A stretch of 64,000 bases of DNA from JAGWRA01 sp963711505 (GCA_963711505.1 CAVQEJ010000003.1:310001-374000), one strand, 5' to 3'. Counted from the stretch's first letter, positions 8,599-19,235 are shown. Made by a program: numbers and translations. Notes: a model not told the origin generated them from the letters alone.

Positions 8599-9327
8599 AT
8601 GACCATCATGACCATCACGGAAGACACCAACGTCAGCGCCATCGTCGCCGAGAACCCCCGGGCGGCCGCCGTGTTCGAGCGGTACGGCATCGACTTCTGC
8701 TGCGGAGGCAACCGGCCCCTGGGCACGGTGTCGCGCGAGCGCGGCGTCGCGCTTGCCGACCTGCTGGACGCCCTGGCGTCGGGTGACGCCGACGCGGTGG
8801 GCCCGGTGCCCCGATTCACCACCTGGTCGCTCGGCCTGCTGGTCGACTACATCGTCGAGAACCATCACGCCTGGGTTCGCCAGGCGACGCCGATCCTGCT
8901 CGAGCACACGCGCAAGATTGCGAAGGTGCACGGGACGCGGCATCCGGAGCTCGTCGAGATCGCGGTCCAGTTCCAGACGCTGGCCGAGGATCTGGACCTG
9001 CACATGATGAAGGAAGAGCAGGTCCTGTTCCCGTACCTGAAGGAGCTGGCCGCCGCGAGCGAGAGTGGCGCACCGGCGGGGAGCCCGCAGTCGGCTGGCG
9101 GCCCGATCGCCGTGATGATGCAGGAGCACGAGCAGGCGGGTGGCGAGATGGCCGGCATCCGTGCCCTGGCCCACGACTTCACCGTGCCGGAGGACGCCTG
9201 CGCGACCTACCGCGCCTGCTTCCAGGAACTGAAGGACTTCGAGCACGACCTCCACGAGCACGTGCATCTCGAGAACAACGTGCTGTTCCCGCGGGCGCTC
9301 GAGGTGGAGTCGGGGAACTGGCGATGA
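8599..9327 (+). CDS. ric: Iron-sulfur cluster repair di-iron protein (Ric/ScdA/YtfE)
   Basis: The product is 242 aa. The N-terminal ScdA_N domain carries the DFCCGGNRPL motif (about residues 33-42). The hemerythrin-like helical domain has the expected His and Glu ligands in NHHAWVR, LHMMKEEQVLFPYL, MMQEHEQAG and LHEHVHLENNVLFP. Known members repair Fe-S clusters damaged by nitric oxide or peroxide and act in the cytoplasm. ATG 8599 is used; ATG 8608 is an alternative in the same frame, and aggagaa lies upstream. The palindrome at 8533-8548 fits NO-responsive control. The gene ends in a strong hairpin shared with the convergent gene. Confidence 0.93.
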   Translation: MTIMTITEDTNVSAIVAENPRAAAVFERYGIDFCCGGNRPLGTVSRERGVALADLLDALASGDADAVGPVPRFTTWSLGLLVDYIVENHHAWVRQATPILLEHTRKIAKVHGTRHPELVEIAVQFQTLAEDLDLHMMKEEQVLFPYLKELAAASESGAPAGSPQSAGGPIAVMMQEHEQAGGEMAGIRALAHDFTVPEDACATYRACFQELKDFEHDLHEHVHLENNVLFPRALEVESGNWR

Positions 9328-9380
9328 GGAGATGAGGAATTGAGAAGCATCGTCATTCACTTCTCAATTCTTCATTCTCA
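9325..9380. terminator. Bidirectional hairpin built from an AATTGAGAAG repeat
   Basis: AATTGAGAAG (9338-9347) pairs perfectly with CTTCTCAATT (9360-9369), and the stem extends to about 14 bp with one G-U pair. It lies between the convergent stops at 9327 and 9378. On both strands the near-8-base repeat (tgaggaga, tgaggaat, tgagaagc) begins at the stop codon. Likely a shared terminator. Confidence 0.6.
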
Positions 9381-10010
9381 CTTCGGCCCCCGCGCCTTCT
9401 CTTCCTGCAGGGCGCGGTACGTGTAGACGGCCAGCCCGCCGGCCCCGGCGACCAGCAGCGCGAGCAGGATGATGACGCTGGCCGGCACGACGACGAGTCC
9501 CAGGGCGACGCCGACGATGCCGAGCACCATGAGCAGCCGGGCGGCGGCCCGGCTGGCCCGCTCCCAGACGCGCGCGGCCGCCGAGACGGTCTCCAGGCGC
9601 CGCGCGGTCCGATCGGCCTTCAGGTCGGGCGCCATCATCCCGATCACCATCAGCACCACGCCGAGCACCGCGGCGGTGTCCACGTAGTAGCCCACGACCA
9701 TCAGAATCGAGTCGACGTACAGCAGCAGGAACACGATGGTGACGATCGCCCGGACCCGGGCGAAGATCTCCACGGCCAGGCCCGGCCCCGAGCGGAGCAT
9801 GAAGAGGAACAGCGCGCCGGCGGAGATGGGGAGGAACAGCAGGCCGACCCACTTGGGACCGAGCTGATCGGGCTGCAGGCCCTTCCAGTGCACCGGGACC
9901 TGCGCGGGGAGCCGCGGCCACATGAAGAGGGCCAGGGCGAACATGGCGACCAGGGCGGTGTAGCTCCACTTGTCGGCGTCGAAGCGTGAAGGCACGGGGG
10001 GACTGTACAC
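9378..10010 (-). CDS. DUF1648-domain membrane protein (SdpI-like)
   Basis: The product is 210 aa with about five hydrophobic segments. The N-terminal region (VPVHWKGLQPDQLGPKWVG, residues ~37-55) matches the DUF1648 pattern found beside SdpI/YhfL-type immunity and signalling membrane proteins. The central and C-terminal segments are further transmembrane helices, and the tail is charged. It is an inner-membrane protein of unknown function. No partner genes (such as sdpR or sdpC) are adjacent; the efflux operon upstream is separated by 162 bp of repeat-bearing DNA. The start is taken at the ATG giving the full first helix. Confidence 0.65.
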   Translation of the reverse strand: MYSPPVPSRFDADKWSYTALVAMFALALFMWPRLPAQVPVHWKGLQPDQLGPKWVGLLFLPISAGALFLFMLRSGPGLAVEIFARVRAIVTIVFLLLYVDSILMVVGYYVDTAAVLGVVLMVIGMMAPDLKADRTARRLETVSAAARVWERASRAAARLLMVLGIVGVALGLVVVPASVIILLALLVAGAGGLAVYTYRALQEEKARGPK

Positions 10011-10172
10011 TCTCGAAGAGTGAAGAATTGAAGAATTGAGAATTGAAGAAAGGGTGAGGGCGAGATACGTAACGTGGAACGGAGGACGTGGAACGAAGAA
10101 AGGGGAATGCCCCCGAGCGCTCGAGCTTCAGCTCGGTGCAGGGCTCTGAACCGTCTCTTCAATTCTTCATTC
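10011..10172. repeat. Intergenic inverted AATTGAAG arrays
   Basis: The left part (10023-10051) reads gaagaattg-aagaattg-agaattgaag. The right part (10155-10180) is the inverted version and provides the stop codon of the RND gene (aaTTGA on the minus strand). Between them lies gacgtggaac in two near-copies (about 10073-10096). No gene seen. Confidence 0.65.
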
Positions 10173-13100
10173 TCAATTCGTCTTCGTCAGGTAGTAGTGC
10201 ACGGCCGGCGTGATGATGAGCGACAGGACCATCGAGATGAGGATGCCGCCGATGACGGCGACGGCCAGCGGCTGCAGCATCTGGGAGCCGGAGCCGATGG
10301 CGAAGGCGAGCGGCGCCATGCCGGCGATGGCCGCCAGCGCCGTCATGGTGATCGGCCGCAGCCGGCGGCGGCCGGCCTGGATCATCGCGTCCTCGGCGCT
10401 CATGCCGAGCGCCCGGAACTTGTGGTCGGCGTCGAGCAGCAGGATGCCGTTCTTGGCGACGATGCCGACGACCATGATGAGGCCCATGAACGACGTCACG
10501 TTGAACGTGATGCCGGTCAGCAGCAGGGCGAAGAAGACGCCGGCCGTCGACAGCAGCGCCGACGAGAGGATGGCCACCGGCGCCGCGAAGCTGCCGAACT
10601 CGACGAGCAGCACCGCGAAGACCAGCACGAGCGCGAGCACCAGCACGAGGGTCAGATCGCGGAACGACTGCTGCTGCTGGGCGTAGAGCCCGCCGTACTC
10701 GACGCGGATCGACGGCGGCAGGTGCATGTCGGCGATGGCCGCCTGCACCTTGGCGATGCCCGTGCCGAGCGACATCCCTTCGAGCCGCGCCGTCACCTCG
10801 ACCTCGCGCTGCAGGTTCTGGCGCAGGATCTCGGTCTGCCCGGGCTCCTCGGTGATCGTCGCCAGCGAGCCGAGCGTGGCCGTGTGGCCCGACTGGCTCA
10901 CCAGCAGGGTGTTGCGCATGGCCGCGAGCGACTCGCGGTTCGCCTCGGGGAAGCGGACCCGGATCGCGTACGCCCGGTCGTTGGCGACGACTGGCGTCGG
11001 GGCGACGTCGCCGAAGAGGATGGCACCCGCGTCGGCGGAGACCTCCTGCGGCGTGAAGCCGGCCTGGGCGGCCACCGTCGGGTTCACCCGGAACGTCACG
11101 GCCGGGCCGCTGATCGAGTTGTCGATGCCGTTCAGCACGTCGACGACGCCGTTGATCTTGCCGATGCGGTCGGCGACCTCCGGCGCCACGCGGCGCAGCA
11201 GCGCCGCGTCCTCCGAGAACAGCTTCGAGATCGATCGGGTCGGGGCTGCCGGTCAGGTCGCCGATCATGTCCTCGAGCACCTGGAAGAAGTCGGTGTCGA
11301 GCTCGGGTTCGGCCTGGCCGACGCGGCGGCGGACCTCGGAGATGATGTCCTCGACGCTCCGGTCGCGGTCGGCCTTCAGCTTCACCGAGATGTCGCCGGT
11401 ATTCGCCTCGGTGACGGCGGCCAGCCCGAGCTGCAGGCCGGTGCGGCGCGACGTGCTCTCGACCTCCGGAATGCTGTGGATGATCTGCAGCACGTGGGTC
11501 AGCACGCGGTTGGTCTCGGTGAGCGAGCTGCCCGGCCGGCATGATGTAGTCGAACACGAAGCCGCCCTCGTCCATCGAGGGCAGCAGGTCGGACCCGAGC
11601 GCGCGGTAGGAGAAGACCGACAGCACGATCAGCAGCGACGCTGAAGCCGGCCAGCCACCAGGGATGCGCCAGCGCCCGCCGCAGCCACACCTCGTAGCGC
11701 CGGATCACCCGGCCGAAGAAGCCCCGCATCGACGCTTCCTCGGCGGCCAGCATGTGCTGCAGTTCTTCCTCGCGCGTGCGGGCCGGCGGCACCTCGTGCG
11801 TGGCCTCGTGGCGCCGGATGAAGAACTGGCTGAGCGTCGGCGTCCAGGTGAGCGCGAGCGCCAGCGACGTGAGCAGCGCCACGCCCATGGTGATCGCCAG
11901 CGCGCGGAAGAAGACGCCGATGACGCCGGTGATGGCGACGAGCGGCAGGAAGACGACGATCGGCGTGATCGTGGAGCCGATGAGCGGAACCGTCAGCTCG
12001 TCGAGCGCCCGCTTGACGGCCTCGAGCCGTCCCTGGCCCGCATCGCGGTGGAGCACGATGTTCTCGACGACGACCACGGCATCGTCGATGACGAGGCCCA
12101 CGGCGGCGGCGAGGCCGCCGAGCGTCATCAGGTTGAAGCTCTGGCCGAGCATCTTGAGCGCGATGAAGGTGATCGTCAGCGTCACCGGGATGACGAGGCC
12201 GGCGACCAGCGACGAGCCCCAGTCGTGCAGGAAGAGCACGAGGATGATCGAGGCCAGGAGGATGCCGAGGAGCACCGCGTCGCGGACGCTCGCAATGGCC
12301 GCGGTGACCAGCTCGGACTGGTCGTAGTAGGGCTCGATGTGGACGTCGGCCGGCAGCTGCTGCTCGAGCGCCTGGACCTCCGCGTGGACCGCGTTGGCGA
12401 CCTGCACCGTGTTGCTGTCGAGCTGCCGGTTGATCTCGAGCAGCACGGCCGGCTTCATGTCGGCCGTCACGATGGTGTAGACCGGCTCCTCGGACCGCGT
12501 GCACCGTGGCGACGTCGCCGATGTGGATCGGGACGCCGGAGGGGCTGTTCTTGACGGCGATCTGCGCGAGGCCCTCGGGCGTCCGCACCTGCCCGGTCAC
12601 CAGGCCGAGGAAGAGCTGGTGCTGGCGCTCGAGCAGGCCGGGCGATTCGATCAGGTTCGTCTGGCCGACCGCGCCGAGCAGATCGGGCACCGTGATGCCG
12701 GTGCGCAGCAGGTCGCCGGGGCGCGGCGTGATCTGGAACTCGGGGGGCTGGCCGCCCATGATGCGGATGCTCGAGACGCCCATCACCCGGTTCAGCCGCG
12801 GCTTGATCTCGTAGGTGGCGAGCTCCCAGAGCTGCGACGGCGACTCCTTGCTGGACGTCACGCTGTAGCCGAGGATCGGGAAGCTGGCGAACGTGAGGCG
12901 GTTGGTGCGTGATCTGCGCCGTCGGCGGGCAGCGTCGGATCGGACCTGCGCGAGCGCGGCGTTCACCCGCTGCAGCGTCTCCACCATGTCGTGGTGCCAG
13001 TCGAAGTACAGGTCGATCTCGGCCGAACCGCGGCTCGTCGTCGAGCGGACCTCCTGCAGGCCCAGCACGCTGTTGACCGCCTCTTCGACCGGACGCGTGA

Positions 13101-13400
13101 TCGTCACGAGCATCTGGTCGATCGGCATCACGCCGTTGTCGATGCCGATGATGACGCGCGGGAAGTTGGTCTGCGGGAAGACGGCGATCGGAATCGTGAA
13201 CGCCAGGTAGCTGCCGGTCGCCGCCAGCACCACGATCAGGAAGATCAGCGACTTGGCGTGCCGCGCGAACCAGTGTTCAGATGGGGCTCCGCCCCAACCC
13301 CCGGCTCGGGCGCTCGCGGGGGCCCGCCCGCGGGCGCGGGCCCGCTGTGCGGGCCGTTGGCGCGCGGCATGTCGTCGAATGGTGGCTGCTGGTCGGCCAT
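10173..13400 (-). CDS. RND-family efflux pump permease, frame broken at several sites
   Basis: Read across frames this is a full-length RND transporter of about 1,070 aa. Visible hallmarks are the first membrane helix (LIFLIVVLAATGSYLAF), porter domain strands, the GLVIDDAVVVVENI motif of TM4 with its Asp-Asp proton relay, and GIVAKNGILLLDA near the C-terminus. Single-base insertions near 11225, 11527, 11640 and 12492, and three compensating ones at about 12905-12960, interrupt it. It follows adaptor and TolC genes and completes a tripartite pump across both membranes; the substrate is unknown. The ATG at 13400 gives a plausible cytosolic N-terminus, but a type A repeat (13283-13375) sits between it and the first helix, and one more frame change is needed there. 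Confidence 0.8.
13283..13375 (-). repeat. Type A repeat copy inside the RND N-terminal coding region
   Basis: On the minus strand the segment ends with GAGCCGGGGGTTGGGGCGGAGCCCCAT, the same end as the copies at 3920-4014 and 62685-62757. It lies between a natural-looking N-terminus and the first transmembrane helix of the pump. Palindromic GC blocks (gcgggcccgcgcccgcgggc) precede the core. Confidence 0.7.
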
Positions 13401-13420
13401 GGGTCTGCGTTACGGAGCGT

Positions 13421-14759
13421 CTACGACTTCGTGCCGGTCGTCGGGGCGTCCGCCGCCGGCTGCACGCGGACCTCGGTGCCATCGTCCAGGCCGAACGCGC
13501 CGGTCGTCACCACCGTCTCGCCCGCCTTCAGCCCCTTGACGATCTGCACGCGTCCGCCTTCGCGTGATGCCGGTCTCGACCGGCCGCGCGTGGGCCTTGT
13601 GATCGGCGCCGACCACCATCACCGACTGCGCGCCCTCGGCGTCGGTGAGCAGACGCCTCCTGCGGCACGACAATGGCATCGGGCAGCGTGCGGGCGACGA
13701 TCGACACGCGCACGCTCGTCCCCGGCTTCAGCCGCCCGTCCGGATTCGCCGCCTCGACCCAGACCTGCACGGTCGTGCTGGACGGGTCCAGCGCCGGGCT
13801 GACGATGATGACCTTGCCCGTGCACCGGGCTCGGCGATGCCCGGCACGCTGAGGGTGGCGGCATCACCGACCTTCAGCGGCGTCGCCTGCTCCTCGGGGA
13901 CCGGCGCGCGCGCCACCACGGTCGACGTCTCCATCACCGTCAGCAGCGGCGTCCCGGACGGCGGCGTCTCGCCGGCGTAGAACGGCCGGTCGGTGACGAC
14001 GCCGTCGATCGGGCTGCGGATCGTCGCGTAGCCGAGCTGGGCCTGGGCGGCTTCGTATTGCCCCTTGGCCGAGGCGAGCTGCGCTTCGGCCGCCTTCAAC
14101 GTCTGGGCCTGGGTGACGGCCTTCAGCGCTTCCAGGTGCTGCTTCGCGACCTCGTACTGGCTGCGCGCCTGGGCCAGGGCCACGCCGGCGTTGTCGAGAT
14201 CCCGGCGCGGCAGCGCGCCCTGCTTGAACAGCATCTGCCGGTCGTCGTAGACCTTCTGCTGCGCGTCGAGCGCCTCCTTCGAGGTGGTCACGTCGAGCTC
14301 GGCCTTCTGCAGGTCGGCCGGCACGCTCGCCTGCTTCGTCGTCTCGTAGCTCGCCTGGGCCTGCTCGTACATCCCTTTCGTCTGGCTGGCGGCGCCCGCC
14401 AGGTCGCCGTGCTCGAGCACGGCGAGCAGCTGGCCCTTGTGGACCCGTTCGCCGCGCTGCACGTAGAACCGCTCGACCGGGGCCGTGACCTTCGGGATGA
14501 TGGCCGCCTGGCTGCGCGGGTAGAGCACGGCGTCGGCCGTCACCACCTCGGAAATTGCGGTCCGGGCCGCCGTGGCTGTCTGCACGGTCACGACCGGCGT
14601 CTGCTCGGCCGGCGCGGACGAGCAGGCGCCAGCGGCAAGAAGACCGGCCGTCATCGCCCCCAGGCAGATCCATGACGAGATCGGACGCCGCCATGACAGG
14701 CGGTCGTCTCTGAAACCGATGCGAGGCTGCGGCCTCCTTGGGGAAGCGCCTGCGGCCAT
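13421..14759 (-). CDS. HlyD/MexA-type periplasmic adaptor lipoprotein, frame broken
   Basis: The N-terminus has a lipoprotein signal (LLAAGAC lipobox). A lipoyl/barrel-sandwich part follows (VTAPVERFYVQRGERVHKGQLLAVLE), then a long alpha-helical hairpin rich in Ala/Gln/Glu, a second lipoyl half (ATIRSPIDGVVTDR) and a beta-barrel domain (ANPDGRLKPGTSVRV). Single-base insertions near 13565, 13655, 13818 and 13825 split the C-terminal third. Correction restores a normal end at TAG 13421. It bridges the inner-membrane pump and TolC. It is followed 20 bp later by the RND gene and preceded by tolC, one operon. The start is uncertain: the ATG at 14759 lies within a type B repeat, and a later Met 11 residues before the lipobox Cys is possible. 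Confidence 0.75.
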
Positions 14760-14833
14760 GCCGAACCGAGGACGAGTGACTCCGAGGTGAGGCATCGGCG
14801 TCAGTTCGCGCCGGGGGTGGGGCCCCGGCGCCA
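14745..14833 (+). repeat. Type B repeat, copy 1
   Basis: It begins agcgcctgcggccatgccga and ends with the hairpin GCGCCGGGG-gtgg-GGCCCCGGCGC. It shares its full length with the two copies at 44233-44420. It overlaps the 5' end of the adaptor gene on the opposite strand. Confidence 0.8.
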
Positions 14834-14869
14834 TGGAAGAAATGCTGGACACGTCTCTCCCTCTCACCA

Positions 14870-16293
14870 TCAGAGCGTTCCTGTCAGCGTCTGGAGGTTC
14901 GCGAGCGCCAGATGGTAGCGCGCCTCGCCGTCATCGTACGCGTTGCGCGCGTCGATCAGCGTCGTCTGCGCGTCGACGACCTCGAGCACCGTGGCCTCGC
15001 CGGCCTCGTAGCGCAGGGTCGTGAGCCGCAGGCTGTCGGTAGCCAGATCGACCGACTGCCGGAGTGACGCCAGGGCGTCGCGCGCCGTCGCCGCCTCGTC
15101 GTAGAAGCTGTGGAGATCGGCCAGCAGCTGACGCTGCGCGAAGCTCAGCTCGACGCGCGCCTGCTGCCGCCTGAGGCGTGCCGTGGCGATGCGGCTCTGG
15201 GTCGCGCCCCAGTTCCACAGCGGCACGCTCACCGAGGCGAGCACGCTGGAGCCCAGGTTGTTGACGCCGTCGAAGGTCCTCGCGAACTGGTTCGCGTCGA
15301 TGCCGTAGTAGTAGTCGACCGACAGCGAGGGGATGATCTCGCCGCGCGCCGCCCAGACGTCCTGTTCGGACTGCCGCAGCGCTGCCGTGGCGGCCGCGAT
15401 GTCGGGATTCTGCTGCTGCGCCTGCGCCTGAACCGCGTCGAAGCCCGGGAAGCGGCGCCGGCCCCTGCAGATCGTCGGCCACGGTGAAGTCGGTCTCGTA
15501 GGTCGAGAAGAGCACGATCGCGAGCTCGTTGCGATTCGTGGCGAGTGCGAGCTGCGCCTCGCGCTCGTCGCGCTGGCGCTGGGCGGCCTGCAGCTGCGCC
15601 TTGATGACGTCCGAATGAGCCGACTCGCCGCCCTGCTCGCGATCCTGCGTAATCTTCAGGAACCGGTTCGCATCATCGAGCGCCAGCCGCGAGGTCGCCA
15701 GCTTCCGCTGCGACACCACGACGGCGTCGTACCGCAGGACGACCGTGACCACGAGGCCGCGGGCGGCGATCTCGGCCTGGGCCCGTGCCAGGTCCTCGCC
15801 CGCCGACGCACTGCGGTAGGTGGCCGCCTCGGTCAGGCCGATCGACTGGTGGACGTCCGCCTGGCTGATGTACTCGTGCGCGCCCGTTGTTGGCCACGTA
15901 GACGCCGCTGGCCGTGCCGTTCGGCTGGGTGTACAGGAACTGGTTGTCGAAGGAGACGCTCGGCAGCAGCCCGGCCCGGGCCTGCACCTTCGTCTGGTGC
16001 GCGACGCCCGCGGCCGTCAGGGCCGCCTGCAGCGCCGGACTGTTCGCCCGCGCCATCTTCAGCGCCTCGGCGAACGTGATCGTCCGGGAGGCCTGGGCGG
16101 CGGGCGCCGTCGCCGCGGACGCACCCGCCTGGGCGAGCGCGACGCGGCCCGGTGCGGCCATGCCAGCCGTCGCCGGCGTCCCTGACTGGGCTGCCGCCAG
16201 GCCGCGGCCGGCGACGCCGATGATGATGATGAATCCGAACAGAAGCGCCGTCGGGATGGACGACGATTCCTGATGTGTTCTACGCCGAATCAC
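14870..16293 (-). CDS. TolC-family outer-membrane efflux channel, frame broken
   Basis: A signal peptide (about residues 15-35, LLFGFIIIIGVAGRGLAAA) is followed by two outer-membrane-efflux repeats: ITFAEALKMARANSPALQAAL, then the second repeat, with a C-terminal half ending LANLQTLTGTL. It is about 470 aa after correction, near the normal family length. Single-G insertions near 15455 and 15883 interrupt the frame. It forms the outer-membrane exit duct for the adaptor and RND pump downstream. The GTG at 16293 gives the signal peptide. The upstream 314-bp gap to the divergent peptidase carries a heptad array. Confidence 0.78.
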
Positions 16294-16607
16294 TAGGCTG
16301 TGGCTCCCCGTGGAACAGCTGGGATTGTCATCGTTGCCACCATATGCGCTCCGCCCAGATCCCGTCAACGCCCAAGCGGCAACCGTATCGCAGGTCTGAT
16401 GAACATCCGATGACAGCGGCGGCGGGGCGGCAGCCGCTGCTACTTGCACGTCCTGCTGAGCCTCTTCAGGCAGGGTGCCGGGGCAGGGATTGGGGATTGG
16501 GGATTCGGGATTGGGGGGAGGATCCAGCCCTGCGGTATCATCGCCCGTCCGTCCCGGGCTGCCTCGCCGGGGCACCCTCGTCAGCCGATCTCAGTGAGGA
16601 CCAGAAG
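16294..16607. repeat. Divergent intergenic region with a GGGATTG heptad array
   Basis: Four 7-base units (gggattg, gggattg, gggattc, gggattg) occupy 16486-16513. The rest presumably holds promoters for tolC (minus) and the S9 peptidase (plus). No gene is supported. Confidence 0.7.
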
Positions 16608-19070
16608 ATGCCATCGAGACCTGCCTTCGTCCGGTTCGCCCTGCTGTCGCTCGTCGTGTCGGCGGCCGGCCTGATGTGCGGCGTCCGGGTGCGCGCCCAG
16701 GCGCCGGCGGTTGCGCCCGGCACGGTGACGATCGAGCAGATCATGGCCGACCCCGACTGGATGGGGAACGCGCCCGAGGGCGGGTACTGGGGCGACGAGG
16801 GGCGCACGATCTACTTCCGCCAGAAGCGTCAGGGCTCGGAGATCCGCGACCTGCACGCGGTCGATCCGGCCGGCGGGGCGTCCCGCCTCGTGCCGGCCGC
16901 CGCGCTGGCCGCGGCCGACTCGAACCGGGGCCGCGACAGCAGCGACGACAGCCGCAAGGTCTACGTCCACGACGGCGACATCTTCGTGAAGGAGATCGCG
17001 AGCGGCCGGATCCGGCAGATCACGCGAACGGCGGAAGCCGAGCGCGATCCGCAGTTCCTGACGGGCGACGCGCAGGTGTCGTACCGGGCCGGCGACGCGT
17101 TCTACATCTACGATCTCGCCTCGGGGCTGACCCGTCAGGCGGCTGACGTCCGGCTCGAGCGCGATCCGGCGGAGAAGCCGGCCGACTTCGACTACCTCCG
17201 ATCGGAGACGATGCGGATCCTCGAGACGCTGCAGCACGCCGAGCAGGAGAAGACGGCCGAGCGCGAGCATGCGCAGACGCTGCAGAAGGACGATCCATCG
17301 CGGCCGCCGCTGCCGTTCTACCTCGGCACGCAGATCGCCATTGTCGACCAGTCGCTGTCGCCATCGGGCCGCTACCTGCTGCTCGTGACCGAGGCGAAGG
17401 ACTACGCGGCGGGCCGGCGGCCCGAGATGCCGAACTACGTCACCGAGAGCGGCTACACCGAGGAGCGGCCGGTCCGGCGGAAGGTGAACCGGAACGCGCC
17501 GGCGCCCGAGCAGGCCATCCTGCTCGATCTCGAGACGCACGAGCGCCACGACCTCGACCTCACCGTGCTGCCGGGCATCAAGGACGATCCGCTGGCCGCG
17601 CTGCGCACGTCGGCCGTCGCGTGGCACGTGGCGCATGGCGAGAAGCGCGAGGCCGTCGAGGCGGCGCTGAAGGCGCCGGCCGTGCGGCCGGTGCGCATCG
17701 AGGACGTCGAATGGAGTCGCCAGGGGCAGCCCGCGCTGGAGATTTTCTCCATCGACAACAAGGACCGGTGGATCGCCACCATCGATGTCGCGTCGGATCG
17801 GCTCGTGACGCAGCACCGTCTGACCGATCCCGCCTGGATCAACTGGAGCTACAACGACTACGGCTGGATGAAGGACGGCCGGGCGGTCTGGTATCTGTCG
17901 GAGGAGAGCGGCTACTCCCAGCTCTACGTGAAGGCACTCGACGCGCCGCAGGCCCGGGCGATCACGTCCGGTTCGTTCGTCGTCGACACGCCGCACCTCG
18001 ACCGTGAGGGGGCGCACTTCTACTTCAAGGCGAACCGCGAGCATCCCGGCATCTACGAGATCGACCGGGTGGCGGCGACCGGTGGGCCGATGGAGCAGCT
18101 GACGCACCTCGGCGGCCTGAACGATTTCGCGCTCTCGCCCGACGAGAAGCAGCTGCTCATCACGCATTCGACGACGACGAGGCACGACGAGCTGTACGTG
18201 CAGTCAAACCAGCCGGGCGCGAACGCCACGCAGCTGACCGACACGATGAGCGACGCCTACACGCGGATGCCCTGGGTGGCGCCGACGATCGTGCCGATTC
18301 CCTCGACGCATCAGCCCCGGCCGATCTACACGCGCGTCTGGACGCCGGCGCACTTCAACCCGAAGGTGAAACATCCCGGCGTCGTCTTCGTGCACGGCGC
18401 CGGCTACCTGCAGGACGCCCACCAGGGGTGGAGCTACTACTTCCGCGAATTCATGTTCCAGACGCTGCTGACCCAGCACGGCTACGTCGTCATCGACATG
18501 GACTACCGGGCGTCGCAAGGCTACGGCCGCGCGTGGCGGACGGCGATCTACCGCAACATGGGGCACCCCGAGCTCGAGGACCTCGAGGACGGCGTCGCCT
18601 GGATGGTGAAGAACCGGAACGTCGATCCGAAGCGGGTCGGCATCTACGGCGGGTCGTACGGCGGGTTCATGACGCTGATGGCGATGTTCCGCGCCCCCGA
18701 CGTCTTCGCCGTCGGGGCCGCCGTGCGCCCGGTCAGCGACTGGGCGAACTACAACCACGAGTACACGTCGGACATCCTCAACACGCCGGAGATCGATCCC
18801 GAGGCCTACGAACGGAGCGGTCCGATCTTCTTCGCCGCCGGCCTGGAGCACCCGCTGCTCATCTGCCACGGCATGCAGGACAACAACGTGCTGTTCCAGG
18901 ACACCGTGCGGCTCGTCCAGCACCTGATGGAGCTGAAGAAGGCCACCTTCGAGACCGCCTTCTTCCCGCTCGACCCGCACGACTTCAGGCACGCGACCAG
19001 CTGGCTGTACCAGTACCGCCGGATCTTCGCGCTGTTCCAGCGGACGATCGGGGGTGTGGGCGTGCCGTAA
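16608..19070 (+). CDS. Secreted S9-family peptidase (dipeptidyl-peptidase IV-like)
   Basis: The product is 820 aa with a signal peptide (residues 1-~32, cleavage after RAQA). Residues ~35-560 form a propeller-type N-terminal domain. The alpha/beta-hydrolase domain has nucleophile Ser at about residue 683 in GGSYGGF, Asp in MQDNNVLF and His in PHDFRH. It cleaves short peptides, typically after Pro or Ala, in the periplasm. The ATG at 16608 follows gaggaccagaag and yields the signal peptide; the frame is open further upstream only through repeat DNA. The gene is intact. It is one of several secreted peptidases in the window, consistent with a protein-scavenging lifestyle. Confidence 0.9.
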   Translation: MPSRPAFVRFALLSLVVSAAGLMCGVRVRAQAPAVAPGTVTIEQIMADPDWMGNAPEGGYWGDEGRTIYFRQKRQGSEIRDLHAVDPAGGASRLVPAAALAAADSNRGRDSSDDSRKVYVHDGDIFVKEIASGRIRQITRTAEAERDPQFLTGDAQVSYRAGDAFYIYDLASGLTRQAADVRLERDPAEKPADFDYLRSETMRILETLQHAEQEKTAEREHAQTLQKDDPSRPPLPFYLGTQIAIVDQSLSPSGRYLLLVTEAKDYAAGRRPEMPNYVTESGYTEERPVRRKVNRNAPAPEQAILLDLETHERHDLDLTVLPGIKDDPLAALRTSAVAWHVAHGEKREAVEAALKAPAVRPVRIEDVEWSRQGQPALEIFSIDNKDRWIATIDVASDRLVTQHRLTDPAWINWSYNDYGWMKDGRAVWYLSEESGYSQLYVKALDAPQARAITSGSFVVDTPHLDREGAHFYFKANREHPGIYEIDRVAATGGPMEQLTHLGGLNDFALSPDEKQLLITHSTTTRHDELYVQSNQPGANATQLTDTMSDAYTRMPWVAPTIVPIPSTHQPRPIYTRVWTPAHFNPKVKHPGVVFVHGAGYLQDAHQGWSYYFREFMFQTLLTQHGYVVIDMDYRASQGYGRAWRTAIYRNMGHPELEDLEDGVAWMVKNRNVDPKRVGIYGGSYGGFMTLMAMFRAPDVFAVGAAVRPVSDWANYNHEYTSDILNTPEIDPEAYERSGPIFFAAGLEHPLLICHGMQDNNVLFQDTVRLVQHLMELKKATFETAFFPLDPHDFRHATSWLYQYRRIFALFQRTIGGVGVP

Positions 19071-19235
19071 CGAGGCACGTCGAACGAAGAACCGTAGCCT
19101 GTCGCCCGTGGCCCGCAGCCGGCGCGAATCCCCAGTGTCCGTTTGTGGGATTCGATCACGGAACGTCGCCCTGTCCGCGAGAAATGACCGGCCGGTGACA
19201 ACTTTTCGTCACGTTTTCGCGTCTCATTAGCCATC
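19071..19235. repeat. Intergenic region with a tagcctg/tcgcccg heptad array
   Basis: Units tagcctg, tcgcccg, tggcccg, cagccgg lie at about 19094-19121, starting shortly after the peptidase stop codon. Downstream, gtgacaacttttcgtcacgt (about 19195-19214) contains GTGAC-N10-GTCAC. No gene. Confidence 0.55.

Noticed and set aside
7871..8602. 243-aa plus-strand open frame opposite the HAD phosphatase
   Set aside because: The minus strand encodes a complete Cof-type phosphatase with all motifs; the plus frame is its shadow.
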